Shown here in pieces: positions 7,703 to 15,244 of a stretch of DNA of 64,000 nt. Positions within the stretch are counted from its first letter, which is position 1. Every line of letters starts with the position of its first letter. The translations under genes were made by a program, and so were the position numbers. Under the pieces are notes generated by a model that made no database searches, was not told where the DNA came from, and was given only the letters and a program-made list of their open reading frames with translations. This DNA comes from Vulcanococcus limneticus LL (GTDB lineage Bacteria; Cyanobacteriota; Cyanobacteriia; PCC-6307; Cyanobiaceae), in assembly GCF_002252705.1 (NCBI RefSeq), contig NZ_NQLA01000001.1:1-64000 (forward strand), in the 5' to 3' direction.

Positions 7703-8026
7703 CTACGCAGGTTGGTAATCAGTCCCTGGCCAGATGGCATTGATTTCGTCTGCTTGTTGCTGAGCCGTGAACCGTTCCCACGTCACGCCGTTGACATCAG
7801 TGTCGCTGCAGAACGCCTGCGCAGCTGGGTCTTCCCAGCCCAGATGACGCAGCTCGCCTGGCTTGCATGAAGGGTCCTGGCGCACTGAGAGGTTCAGCGT
7901 TTCAGTGCGCCAGAGTGCGTATTCTGCTTCGACGATCACACAGGGCTTGGCTCCGAGCCGCTTGCTGTAATCCGTAACTGTGTCTTCAAGCTTTGCTGTA
8001 GAGATGGCGATGTGTAGTTTGTTCAT
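7703..8026 (-). CDS. VOC/glyoxalase-fold small protein
   Basis: A 107-residue protein with one babbb-type half of the VOC fold: Leu-His-Ile-Ala-Ile-Ser-Thr at the start, Asp-Tyr-Ser-Lys-Arg-Leu-Gly-Ala-Lys-Pro, then Leu-Asn-Leu-Ser-Val-Arg and a Leu-Gly-Trp-Glu-Asp segment. The arrangement matches small cyanobacterial and proteobacterial VOC proteins related to CadI/glyoxalase. The ATG at 8026 gives the natural VOC start. A longer in-frame version begins 27 codons earlier with unlikely sequence. Local base composition is less GC-rich than the backbone, consistent with acquisition by transfer. Substrate is unknown. Confidence 0.65.
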   Translation of the reverse strand: MNKLHIAISTAKLEDTVTDYSKRLGAKPCVIVEAEYALWRTETLNLSVRQDPSCKPGELRHLGWEDPAAQAFCSDTDVNGVTWERFTAQQQADEINAIWPGTDYQPA

Positions 8027-8149
8027 GGCTTGTCCATGGATTGTCTGGCGCTGGGCTTCGCGGGCGGCCTTGCGAAGGGTGGGTGGTTCGCCCGTCGCGG
8101 CGAGCAAGGTTGACAGCTGAGGGGATGGTGTCTGAGCTGCCCGTGCTGA

Positions 8150-8488
8150 TTACAGCAGCTTGGTGCCGAGTGGAACCTCATGCTGGGGGATGCATAGGGA
8201 CACCTGATTGCTGGCGTTGTGGAAGCCAGTGACAAGGCACTCGGACAGAACGGGACCAATCTGTTTGGCAGGCAGGTTGATCACCGCCACAACCAATTGG
8301 CCCAAGAGATCCATCGGTTGGTAGAGATCGGTGATCTGTGCGCTCGATCTGCGTACGCCAATCTCTGGGCCGAAGTCGACCTGCAGCTTGAAAGCTGGCT
8401 TGTGAGCTTCAGGGAAAGCTTCGGCGCTGATGATGCGACCCACGCGCAGCTCTACTTTGGCGAAATCGGCCCAGCTGATCTGCTCCAT
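8150..8488 (-). CDS. csaA: CsaA-type tRNA-binding (EMAP/OB-fold) protein
   Basis: A 112-residue protein with the complete EMAP II-like tRNA-binding fold: Lys-Val-Glu-Leu-Arg-Val-Gly-Arg-Ile at residues 10-20, the Pro-Ala-Phe-Lys-Leu-Gln-Val-Asp-Phe-Gly strand, the Ser-Ser-Ala-Gln-Ile-Thr segment, Gly-Gln-Leu-Val-Val-Ala-Val-Ile-Asn-Leu-Pro, and the C-terminal Val-Pro-Leu-Gly. This matches CsaA in length and order. CsaA is a dimer that binds the tRNA elbow and has been proposed to have chaperone-like activity. The ATG at 8488 is preferred over one 24 codons upstream because it gives the usual CsaA N-terminus. Confidence 0.85.
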   Translation of the reverse strand: MEQISWADFAKVELRVGRIISAEAFPEAHKPAFKLQVDFGPEIGVRRSSAQITDLYQPMDLLGQLVVAVINLPAKQIGPVLSECLVTGFHNASNQVSLCIPQHEVPLGTKLL

Positions 8489-8577
8489 CTTTCCCTTTGG
8501 CTGCTTAACATTTAAGGCATGGTCCTGCGTGGCTTTTCGCGCAGTGGACTGAGGCATCATCGGTGGGGCGGCATTGG

Positions 8578-8943
8578 CTAGCCAGCACGGTTGGGAAAGG
8601 ATAGTTCCAGTACGACGCAGCCACTATCAGTTCTGAACGGTCCGTGAAGTTCCCCCGGAGGCCGACTGGCATAGTGGCCCGCCTCCAGCCAGAGATCAAA
8701 CGCTTCGTCATAGAGACGACCGCTGACGATGAAGACTTCTTCGGGATAGGGATGGGTTTTGCCCCCGAAGCTGGCCGTATCCGCGCCAGGTAGAAAGCGG
8801 GTCAATTTCGTGTAGGCGCCAGATTCTTCATCTATGCTCAGAGTCAGCTCCTCGGCCATGGTCTCCAGTCCCTGGACCGGTGCCCACTGCTCCTGGGCCT
8901 GTGGACTGAACACGTTCCAGTAGGTGGCAGTGGTCTTGGCCAT
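8578..8943 (-). CDS. Cupin-domain protein
   Basis: A 121-residue single-domain cupin related to the ChrR C-terminal/anti-sigma-like cupins. The metal-binding pattern is partly visible: His-Pro-Tyr-Pro-Glu-Glu-Val-Phe-Ile-Val-Ser-Gly (cupin motif 1, about residues 64-76) and Pro-Pro-Gly-Glu-Leu-His-Gly-Pro (cupin motif 2, about residues 96-104). The start at 8943 gives a normal N-terminus. The gene lies alone between csaA and the DUF1254 gene on the same strand. Function could be a small-molecule dioxygenase or a metal sensor; nothing nearby decides it. Confidence 0.7.
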   Translation of the reverse strand: MAKTTATYWNVFSPQAQEQWAPVQGLETMAEELTLSIDEESGAYTKLTRFLPGADTASFGGKTHPYPEEVFIVSGRLYDEAFDLWLEAGHYASRPPGELHGPFRTDSGCVVLELSFPNRAG

Positions 8944-9063
8944 GAATGACACTGGCGGGTTTGGAGAACGTACCGATCGGCCTGCTAAGGCGTGCGATGG
9001 CCAGGCCGCGGCAAGAATCGGCACCTTTCCTTATCTGTATGGAAGGCTGTTACGCAGGCTGCA

Positions 9064-10578
9064 TCATTGTTGCTGCAATTCGATTGGACCTGGACGCCAG
9101 GTTTTATTGAACCAGGGCTCCAAGGGGCCATAGAGGCGCAGCAGCGTGAACCAGCCCTTGCCAGGAATCGTCTGGACCCAGTTCTGCTCAAATCCAACAG
9201 GGGCCTTAGGTCCAAACCAAACATCAACAGAACCGTCGGCATTGGTCTTGATGCCCTTGTTCTGGCTGCTGACACTCGGGGCTTTCTGGTCTGTCTGCAG
9301 CATGGAGCGGGTCTGGGTGTCATACACGATCACAGACCAGAAATCGGCCACCGGGATATTGGGGGGTAGGCGGAGCCTGTAGGTTTTGCTGCCATCCAAG
9401 CGATCGCCCTTGGCATCCAGCGAGGCCCATGGATACTGGGATCCCTTGCCTACAATCTTTTCTTCCATGGCCGGCGTGACGCCGGTGGCGAAGTAATAAT
9501 AGAAAATGGCGCCATCAAGGTTGGCTACGCCTGGGGATGCCTGGAACTTGTAACCACCAAAAAACGGCAACCGCCACGAGCTGTTGGGATAGAAGTAGGC
9601 TTCAGGTTCGCGAATCTTCAGGGCAAGGGTGCGTGCAGTCACTGCCCCGATGTTGGCGGCGTCGGTGAGGATCTTCTTCCAGCGCTCATCGGGATTGAAG
9701 GGCTTGCCTTTTTCAATGCCGATGGAGGCGAAAAGCCCCAATGTCGTCGGGTCAGAGCCGGAGGGAGGTTCCTCCTGAATCACCTGATTGAGGAGTGCCC
9801 AGAAGGAATAGTCGCCAGGGGCCACGAAATTGGCCGGCACACCTGAGGCGTTGGCAAACTTGATCGCTGGTGGGTTGGCAGCATCCGCGAGTTGGTAGAT
9901 CTTCAGATTTGCCTTAACCGACTTCACGCCTGGCTTGGTGGAACCATCCACAAGAAAGGAGCGAAAGAAGAGCCAGTTGCCATAGGTCTTGGGTTTGACA
10001 ACGACGTAGCCTTGCGGGATGGTGCCCTGATAGCCGGGTGGCAGGAACAGGTACTTGCCTCCCGCGCCCTTGTCGGCCCCCGTGATGCCGATGTCGGCCA
10101 CCCAGCGATACCAGAAGTCGTTGACAGCACCCAGCACCTTGGGGGGTACTTCGACCACCAGGGGCCCCTTCTTGGTGTCGAGCCAGATGAAGCTGTAAAC
10201 CGTGTTGTCGTTGGCCGTGAGTTCTACTGTTCTGGGATCTACCAGGTTTTCCCAGATCACGTTGGTCGTGTTGACCGGGCCGAACTTGCGCAATGATTCA
10301 CGCATGCCGGCCTGATTCACGATCGGGATCGCCAGCAGGTAGGCCTGCAGGGCACGGGAGCGATCCAGGTTGTCGTAGATCTTCTCGACAGTGTCTGGCT
10401 TCGGGAAACCATCGATGAGATTCAACGGACCGATCGATGTCTCGAGCCGGTCTGGAGTGGCTACTCCAGGCGCAATGGCCGTTGTCATCTTGAAGGGCTG
10501 GGCTGAGGCCGCACTGGCAACAGTCGCAACAAGGGCGGCAACGGCCAGGCCCGTGCGGAATTGGCTTGTCGTCCCCAT
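9064..10578 (-). CDS. Secreted DUF1254/DUF1214 protein
   Basis: A 504-residue exported protein. The first 26 residues form a signal peptide (charged start, Leu-Ala-Val-Ala-Ala-Leu core, cleavage after Ala-Ser-Ala). The mature protein has the DUF1254 domain (residues ~60-190, including Asn-Thr-Asn-Val-Ile-Trp and Val-Glu-Leu-Thr-Ala-Asn-Asp-Asn-Thr-Val-Tyr) and the C-terminal DUF1214 domain (residues ~370-500, with Trp-Ser-Val-Ile-Val-Tyr-Asp and Asn-Trp-Val-Gln-Thr-Ile-Pro-Gly-Lys-Gly-Trp-Phe). This two-domain family is widespread in bacteria and its biochemical role is not established. The gene appears monocistronic and has lower GC than the island to the right. Confidence 0.85.
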   Translation of the reverse strand: MGTTSQFRTGLAVAALVATVASAASAQPFKMTTAIAPGVATPDRLETSIGPLNLIDGFPKPDTVEKIYDNLDRSRALQAYLLAIPIVNQAGMRESLRKFGPVNTTNVIWENLVDPRTVELTANDNTVYSFIWLDTKKGPLVVEVPPKVLGAVNDFWYRWVADIGITGADKGAGGKYLFLPPGYQGTIPQGYVVVKPKTYGNWLFFRSFLVDGSTKPGVKSVKANLKIYQLADAANPPAIKFANASGVPANFVAPGDYSFWALLNQVIQEEPPSGSDPTTLGLFASIGIEKGKPFNPDERWKKILTDAANIGAVTARTLALKIREPEAYFYPNSSWRLPFFGGYKFQASPGVANLDGAIFYYYFATGVTPAMEEKIVGKGSQYPWASLDAKGDRLDGSKTYRLRLPPNIPVADFWSVIVYDTQTRSMLQTDQKAPSVSSQNKGIKTNADGSVDVWFGPKAPVGFEQNWVQTIPGKGWFTLLRLYGPLEPWFNKTWRPGPIELQQQ

Positions 10579-10749
10579 CTCAACGGCTCCAGATCGGAAG
10601 TGGGTAAGACCCCTCAGCCATGGATGATACTCAACATTCCTGCCTTCGGTATCTGAATGTTAAGTAGGTAGTCTCTCGGTCTGAAGATGCCCTTCCTGCC
10701 AGGTAGAGGCTGATGGGATACAGGCCTGGATGGTCAGCTCTGTGGATGC

Positions 10750-11208
10750 TCAGTCCTGAGGGTGCTCACTGCAGGGCATCCAGAGAGTTCCCATGGCATG
10801 CACCCCGTCGCAGCCGAGTTCTTTGGCTTTCCTCAGTGCAGTCTCTCGGCTTGGGTAGGCAAAGAGGTTCTTGTCACTCCGCTCATGGTGGCGATGAACA
10901 TGGGCGCCATTGCTCCCCAAGCGGAAGGGGCCCATGCCATCCATGCCAACCCACCACACTCCCATCACATTCACGCCAGCAATCAGGATGCCCATTCCCA
11001 CCACAGAGGCATTGATCATTCCCATGGCAACGGCGCCGATGCTCAACACCCCCATCGGTACGACGCCAATGCTGACCACTCCCATGGGGACGATGCCGAT
11101 CGAAATGATGCCCAGGGGGGCGATGCCGATGGCAAGGATCTTCGGCCGTCCACCGCATGCTGGTTGCGAGGACCTGGAGAGGAGATCCGATTCCGCTGGA
11201 GTCGGCAT
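10750..11208 (-). CDS. Membrane protein with decapeptide Ile/Gly/Met repeat and DUF3721 tail
   Basis: A 152-residue protein with two parts. Residues 22-95 are a hydrophobic array built on a ten-residue period (Gly-x-x-Ser-Ile-Gly-x-Val-x-Met), repeated three times clearly and more loosely on both sides, and forming about two or three membrane passes or a stacked sheet. Residues 110-150 are a DUF3721 domain: Ala-Tyr-Pro-Ser-Arg, Ala-Lys-Glu-Leu-Gly-Cys, Gly-Val-His-Ala-Met-Gly and Trp-Met-Pro-Cys. The start overlaps the stop of the upstream DUF3721 gene by one base, so the two are translationally coupled. The invariant Cys/His/Met/Cys set suggests a metal or redox site, but that is an inference. 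Confidence 0.7.
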   Translation of the reverse strand: MPTPAESDLLSRSSQPACGGRPKILAIGIAPLGIISIGIVPMGVVSIGVVPMGVLSIGAVAMGMINASVVGMGILIAGVNVMGVWWVGMDGMGPFRLGSNGAHVHRHHERSDKNLFAYPSRETALRKAKELGCDGVHAMGTLWMPCSEHPQD

Positions 11209-11489
11209 CAGTGCGCAGATGGGGTGGACTGGCTACCGGAGGCCTCGCCATGGCTGGCACAGGGCATCCATTGGTTACCCATCTTGTGGGCACCCTGGCA
11301 GTTGAACGACTTGGCGGCGGCCTCGGCCTCGGCCTTCGTCTTGAACATTGCTATTTTCGCCCCTTGCTCGCTGTGCTGAGCGGAGCCGGGTCCAGCGCAG
11401 AGCCCAACCATGAGACCGCCAACAGCTGTGAGCAGCGCTAGGGCCTGCTGGTGACGAGGTGCACGGAGTGGACGCGTTCGTTTCAGCAT
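11208..11489 (-). CDS. Secreted small DUF3721 protein
   Basis: A 93-residue exported protein with a basic N-terminus and hydrophobic signal segment (Ala-Leu-Ala-Leu-Leu-Thr-Ala-Val-Gly-Gly-Leu) and a likely cleavage after Gly-Ser-Ala. The mature part is a single DUF3721 domain: a short helix rich in Ala and Glu, Ser-Phe-Asn-Cys-Gln-Gly-Ala-His-Lys-Met-Gly, and Gln-Trp-Met-Pro-Cys. It is first in a two-gene operon with a larger DUF3721 protein whose tail is paralogous to it. DUF3721 proteins are common in marine and freshwater picocyanobacteria and uncharacterised. Confidence 0.7.
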   Translation of the reverse strand: MLKRTRPLRAPRHQQALALLTAVGGLMVGLCAGPGSAQHSEQGAKIAMFKTKAEAEAAAKSFNCQGAHKMGNQWMPCASHGEASGSQSTPSAH

Positions 11490-12279
11490 TGCAGAAAGGA
11501 GGGGCTGATTCAAATCGACGAAAGCCTCGTGATGGCTGTTAGGCACTGCTCCCTTGGTCCGCCCAACGTTGCCATCACTGACGCCAATCAAGCTTAGCGG
11601 AATTCCTGTTCGCGTGCATGGCGTGGTTTGGTCGATACGATGCCCTTGCTGATCCATCAAGGCGGCTGAAGCAGTCGAGCAGGTCGCCCTTCTTGTGTCT
11701 GGCTCGTTGCGGCATGGGATGAATGCTCGGGCCCCTGAATCCCTGCCGATCCTTGTTGCCAACTTCTCTATGAAAGGGCGAGAGGCACGGTTGTTCGATC
11801 GATCTTGTCATTGGATCTGCGGGGGCGCTCCATTCCCTCGGCTCCTCTCGCGTCGGACTAGCCTCGATGGGGCTCTCGACAAGCATTGATTCGTAGGTGT
11901 CCATTGTCGATCTAGGCCATACCCATGGCACGTCCTCGTCCTATTGCGCAGCTGCCATTGTTTCAGAGACGGCGTCAATCCATGGCTGTTTGCCATTCGT
12001 GATGGCCAGTGCTTGATCCCCATGCTCCTACTGCAGTGGCCTCGGTTTCCCTATTGGCCGCAGCCCACCGGCTCCTGTTCCGTAGGGATCGGCCCCGCTT
12101 GCGGCAGAAGCTGCTCAACCGGCTGCTGGATGCCGGGGTTGATGGCTTCGATGGCGCCAGGTTGTGGCAAGGCCATCGCTGAGCTGGTGCCCAGGCGGTT
12201 CGTGCGCGATCTCCTGCCGCAGCTCCAGGCACTGCGCGACGCCCTGCCGGCTGAGCTCAAGCCGCGACGTTGATCGGCT
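11490..12279. other. 790-bp region without a confident gene
   Basis: No intact gene could be supported here. Base composition is noticeably lower in GC than the flanks. Several short frames exist on both strands but none shows a recognisable domain, and the codon pattern breaks repeatedly. The last 240 bp on the plus strand may be a decayed gene (listed separately). The region lies between the DUF3721 operon promoter and a hydrolase gene and looks like gene debris. Confidence 0.4.
12036..12273 (+). pseudogene. Possible frameshifted remnant of a small helical protein
   Basis: Two overlapping plus-strand frames look like halves of one gene. The first runs from the GTG at 12036 and encodes Arg-Pro-Arg-Leu-Arg-Gln-Lys-Leu-Leu-Asn-Arg-Leu-Leu-Asp-Ala-Gly-Val-Asp-Gly-Phe. 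It stops at a TGA near 12180. The second frame continues in protein-like sequence (Phe-Val-Arg-Asp-Leu-Leu-Pro-Gln-Leu-Gln-Ala-Leu-Arg) to the TGA at 12271-12273. A single indel near 12170 would join them. I do not recognise the family. Chance juxtaposition cannot be excluded. Confidence 0.3.
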
Positions 12280-12942
12280 CTACAGCAGCTCGCCCAGAAA
12301 CCCATGGCTGAAGACCACTGCCGCCGTCAGGTTCTGCTCTTCGCTGAGGCCGGAGCTGCGGGTGGGCTTGAAGCTGTGGTCGCCGCAGGGGATCCACTGC
12401 AGCTGCACCTGGGACGAGAGTGTGTAGCTCTCCACCTCCTGTCGCTTCCCGAAGCTGTCGCGCTCCCCCTGCACGATCAGGGTGGGGGTCTGCAGGGCGG
12501 CCAGGTGCTCGGTGCGCAGCTGCAGCGGCTTGCCGGGCGGGTGGAAGGGATAGCCCAGGCACAGGCAGCCCCGCACCCCATCCCTGGCGGCCAGCCCATC
12601 CACCAGCAGGCTGGCGACGCGCCCACCCATCGACTTGCCCCCGATCACGAGGGGCCGCTCGGGGTTGGCGGCCCGCTCGATCCGCACCTGCTCGCGAAAC
12701 GTCTCCTGGAGCACCGCCATGCGATCGGGCCCGTGCTGGCGGCCTGTCTCGCGGCTGCGGGCCATGTAGGGGAATTCAAAGCGCACCACCCGCCAGCCCC
12801 GCTGGGCCAGGCCGCCGGCGATCGCCGCCATGAACGGGCTGTCCATCGGCGCCCCGGCCCCATGGGCCAGCAGCACGCTGGCCGGTGCCTCCAGCGGGCC
12901 ATCGATCAGACGCGGCCCGTTGGTTGCGATCTCAGCCTTCAT
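12280..12942 (-). CDS. Alpha/beta hydrolase (KANL3/Tex30-like dienelactone-hydrolase type)
   Basis: A 220-residue cytoplasmic hydrolase. It shows the oxyanion region His-Gly-Ala-Gly-Ala-Pro near residue 26, the nucleophile elbow Gly-Gly-Lys-Ser-Met-Gly-Gly at about residues 95-101 (Ser nucleophile), the late acid strand Val-Gln-Gly-Glu-Arg-Asp near residue 164, and the histidine in Cys-Gly-Asp-His-Ser-Phe near residue 190. This order is typical of the KANL3/Tex30 hydrolase family. The ATG at 12942 gives a normal start and lies 11 bp inside the end of the upstream HD-domain gene, so the two are cotranscribed. Substrate is unknown. Confidence 0.8.
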   Translation of the reverse strand: MKAEIATNGPRLIDGPLEAPASVLLAHGAGAPMDSPFMAAIAGGLAQRGWRVVRFEFPYMARSRETGRQHGPDRMAVLQETFREQVRIERAANPERPLVIGGKSMGGRVASLLVDGLAARDGVRGCLCLGYPFHPPGKPLQLRTEHLAALQTPTLIVQGERDSFGKRQEVESYTLSSQVQLQWIPCGDHSFKPTRSSGLSEEQNLTAAVVFSHGFLGELL

Positions 12943-13606
12943 GGGCTTCCGGCCGCTCCAGATAGCCCGCCGCCCACACTGCTGGGGCGATGCCCCGCGG
13001 CACGATGCGCCGGTAGGCGTCGCTGGCGAGGATCTCCTGGACGGCTTCTCCCAGCAGGGCGGTGGAGCGGCTCTGGGGGATGCGGTGGCTGAGGGTCTGG
13101 TGGATCCGCAGCAAATACCAGGCGCTGCCCTCCAGGCCAGCCGTGAAGCGGGTCCAGCTGTGGGGATCCCTGCGGGCATCGAGCACCAGGTCGCGGGCGT
13201 TGTGGGCCTTGTCGGCCGCCGTCACCAGCAGGGATCCCTCGGCCTTGTGCTCCAGGCTCGCCAGATAGCGGGTCTTGCGCAGCAGCCAGGGTTCCTTCTC
13301 ACCCCCCGGCTCCGTGGGGCCCTGGGTGTCGGTGCAGTCCACCACGATTCCCGCCACCTCCTCCCCGAAGCGGGCGGCGATCGAGCCATGGCTCTGGCCG
13401 GCGTCCTCGATGGCGTCGTGCAGCAGGCCGGCGATGGCCTGGTTCTCACTGCCGCCGTCCTCCCACACCAGCGCGCTCACGGCGATCAGGTGGGAGATGT
13501 AGGGCACGGCTTTGCCCTTGCGCCGCTGCCCCCGGTGCAGCTCAGCGCTCCAGCCGAGGGCGTCGCTGTAGCGCTGGCTGTGGGCGAGGTCGGGGGACGT
13601 CATCAA
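12932..13606 (-). CDS. MESH1/SpoT-like HD-domain phosphohydrolase
   Basis: A 224-residue protein with the metal-binding HD signature of the RelA/SpoT hydrolase fold: an N-terminal helix with His-Arg-Gly-Gln-Arg-Arg-Lys-Gly (residue ~25), Tyr-Ile-Ser-His-Leu (~38), the core Gly-Leu-Leu-His-Asp-Ala-Ile-Glu-Asp (~60-68), and Ala-Asp-Lys-Ala-His-Asn (~131-136). It has no synthetase or TGS domain, so it is a stand-alone hydrolase like MESH1 or small alarmone hydrolases, which cleave (p)ppGpp or NADPH phosphate. It overlaps the following alpha/beta-hydrolase gene by 11 bp. The exact substrate is not shown by sequence. Confidence 0.8.
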   Translation of the reverse strand: MMTSPDLAHSQRYSDALGWSAELHRGQRRKGKAVPYISHLIAVSALVWEDGGSENQAIAGLLHDAIEDAGQSHGSIAARFGEEVAGIVVDCTDTQGPTEPGGEKEPWLLRKTRYLASLEHKAEGSLLVTAADKAHNARDLVLDARRDPHSWTRFTAGLEGSAWYLLRIHQTLSHRIPQSRSTALLGEAVQEILASDAYRRIVPRGIAPAVWAAGYLERPEAHEG

Positions 13607-13778
13607 CTCAGTTCAGGGCCGACTGGCCTGAGGCCCTTGCCAGGCGGCATTGACGCCATCCTGGGCCATCTCCAGGTGCTGCAGCAGCTGGCCCCCGGGG
13701 CGCCAAACTTAAAGAATGATCAGCCGCGCACGATCCTGATCACTTCTCTCCCATTCTGGTGACAGATGCGGTGGGGCG

Positions 13779-14066
13779 ATGGGATCGAGGTCACCAGGGC
13801 TGGCATCACGGCTGTTGGGGGCGCCCGGTGGGCATCGCCACCGGGTCTATCGGCTCATTGATGCCTGGTGCCAGCCCCACGGCCACCTGGACACCCTCTA
13901 TGGATCCCTGGAGGAGGCCCTGGGTGACGCCATCGCCTGGTGCCAGGAGCATGGGCTTGATCCGCTGCTCCGGGAGATCGGGGTGGAGGTCCGTACCGCC
14001 ACGGGCGACTGGCGCACCGTGCGGCTGCCCCACCCCTTGCTCTGTCCGCTGTTGTGCCCCCTGTGA
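13779..14066 (+). CDS. Small unknown protein
   Basis: A 95-residue soluble protein beginning with a basic Ser-Pro-Gly-rich start followed by a folded-looking part: Val-Tyr-Arg-Leu-Ile-Asp-Ala-Trp, Leu-Tyr-Gly-Ser-Leu-Glu-Glu-Ala-Leu-Gly-Asp-Ala, Trp-Cys-Gln-Glu-His, and an Ile-Gly-Val-Glu-Val-Arg-Thr strand. The layout (query strand, helix, strand) resembles small cyanobacterial hypothetical proteins, but I cannot name the family. It faces the frp gene and its stop lies 22 bp from frp's, so the two converge. Confidence 0.5.
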   Translation: MGSRSPGLASRLLGAPGGHRHRVYRLIDAWCQPHGHLDTLYGSLEEALGDAIAWCQEHGLDPLLREIGVEVRTATGDWRTVRLPHPLLCPLLCPL

Positions 14067-14087
14067 GCTCCCGCGCCTGACGGCGGG

Positions 14088-14435
14088 CTAGAAGCGGGAC
14101 ATAGCCCCGATCTTGGCCAGCTTCTCGGCATCCAGACCGGTCAATTCCTTGATCGTGAGCAGCTCGTCTTTCACCAGGCTGGCGAACACAAACAGAATGC
14201 CATCGAGGCGGAAGTCGAAGCGGCCTTCCATCGTGTGCCGCTCGATGCTGAGGTAGTCGTGCAGCTGCCACACGCTCTCCGCTGAGTTCAGTGCAGCCGT
14301 TCTGTCGCGCACGGTGGCCACCAACCGCTCCACTGCCCGGCCATAGGCGCGCTCAAAGGCCTCCTTGGCGATGGCCTGCTCAGTTTCGGTCCACCCGTCG
14401 AGCTCCGTCCATCCTTCGCGCATCGTGTCCACCAT
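14088..14435 (-). CDS. frp: Fluorescence recovery protein (FRP)
   Basis: A 115-residue helical protein matching FRP in length and pattern: a first helix with Trp-Thr-Glu-Thr-Glu-Gln-Ala-Ile-Ala, the long helix Val-Glu-Arg-Leu-Val-Ala-Thr-Val, the conserved Ser-Val-Trp-Gln-Leu-His-Asp-Tyr-Leu-Ser (about residues 54-63), and the C-terminal Phe-Val-Phe-Ala-Ser-Leu-Val-Lys-Asp-Glu-Leu and Leu-Ala-Lys-Ile. FRP dimers bind the C-terminal domain of the activated orange carotenoid protein and speed its return to the inactive state, releasing the phycobilisome. It is third in the ocp-crtW-frp cluster. Presence of FRP indicates that the neighbouring OCP is of the OCP1 type. Confidence 0.9.
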   Translation of the reverse strand: MVDTMREGWTELDGWTETEQAIAKEAFERAYGRAVERLVATVRDRTAALNSAESVWQLHDYLSIERHTMEGRFDFRLDGILFVFASLVKDELLTIKELTGLDAEKLAKIGAMSRF

Positions 14436-14473
14436 CGGTTGAGAGCTCCCAACCCGCGACCCTAGTCAGGTCA

Positions 14474-15244
14474 TCAGGCGAGCGTGAGCGGCGCTGCCCC
14501 TTGGGCCTCACGGCTGCGCCGTCGTTCTGCCGGCAGCTGGAACCAGGCCAGGACAGGGCTGTCGTGGTGCTCCCGGTGATAGCCGAAGTGGAAACAGGCC
14601 AGCAGCGACAGCCAGGGGGGCAGGTCCAGGCTGTCGGACTTGGGGCGGTAGAACGGCGCGCGCTGGCCACGGTGCGGCAGATAGGTGCCGAACACAAACA
14701 GCTGCACCGAGCTCAACAGCAAGGGGAGGGTGCAGAACAGCAGCACATTCAGCCAGCCCGTAGCACTGAGCTGGCAGGCCACCAGGGCCAGCAGAGCCCA
14801 GCTGCCCAGCAGCCGCGCCATCTGCCACGCCGTCAGGTAGCCGCCCATGAAGTGCAGGTACCAGCCCAGGGCCCCGCTCCGGGGGTCGCCATGGAAGTCA
14901 GGATCCTTGGCCGTGGCCTGGAAGCGGTGGTGGTACTGGTGATTGCGGCGGCAATCCCGATAGGGCAGGGCGGCGTAGAGGGCCAGAACGAGAGCACCGA
15001 GGCGATCGTTCCAGCGAACCCGCTCGGGCAGCAGCACCCGGTGCATGGCGTCGTGGCCGACGATGAACAGACCGGTCTGCAGCAGGGCACGCACCGCCAC
15101 GGCGATCACGATCACCAGAGCGGGAAGTCTGGCCAGGTCAACGCTGAGCAGGCTGACCAGAGTGATCAGCCAGCCCAGCAGGATCAGCGCAGCCAGGAGC
15201 AATCCCGTGCGGGTGGGATTGCTCAGTCGGCTGGTGCCACTCAA
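14474..15244 (-). CDS. crtW: Beta-carotene ketolase CrtW
   Basis: A 256-residue integral membrane di-iron oxygenase of the fatty-acid-hydroxylase/desaturase type. The three histidine boxes are intact: Gly-His-Asp-Ala-Met-His (about residue 63-68), His-Gln-Tyr-His-His (about 102-106), and His-Arg-Glu-His-His (about 224-228). CrtW adds keto groups to beta-carotene and supplies echinenone/canthaxanthin, the ligand of the adjacent OCP. The start is a TTG (15244) sharing four bases with the OCP stop region, so translation is probably coupled. No nearby alternative ATG gives a better N-terminus. Confidence 0.9.
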   Translation of the reverse strand: MSGTSRLSNPTRTGLLLAALILLGWLITLVSLLSVDLARLPALVIVIAVAVRALLQTGLFIVGHDAMHRVLLPERVRWNDRLGALVLALYAALPYRDCRRNHQYHHRFQATAKDPDFHGDPRSGALGWYLHFMGGYLTAWQMARLLGSWALLALVACQLSATGWLNVLLFCTLPLLLSSVQLFVFGTYLPHRGQRAPFYRPKSDSLDLPPWLSLLACFHFGYHREHHDSPVLAWFQLPAERRRSREAQGAAPLTLA

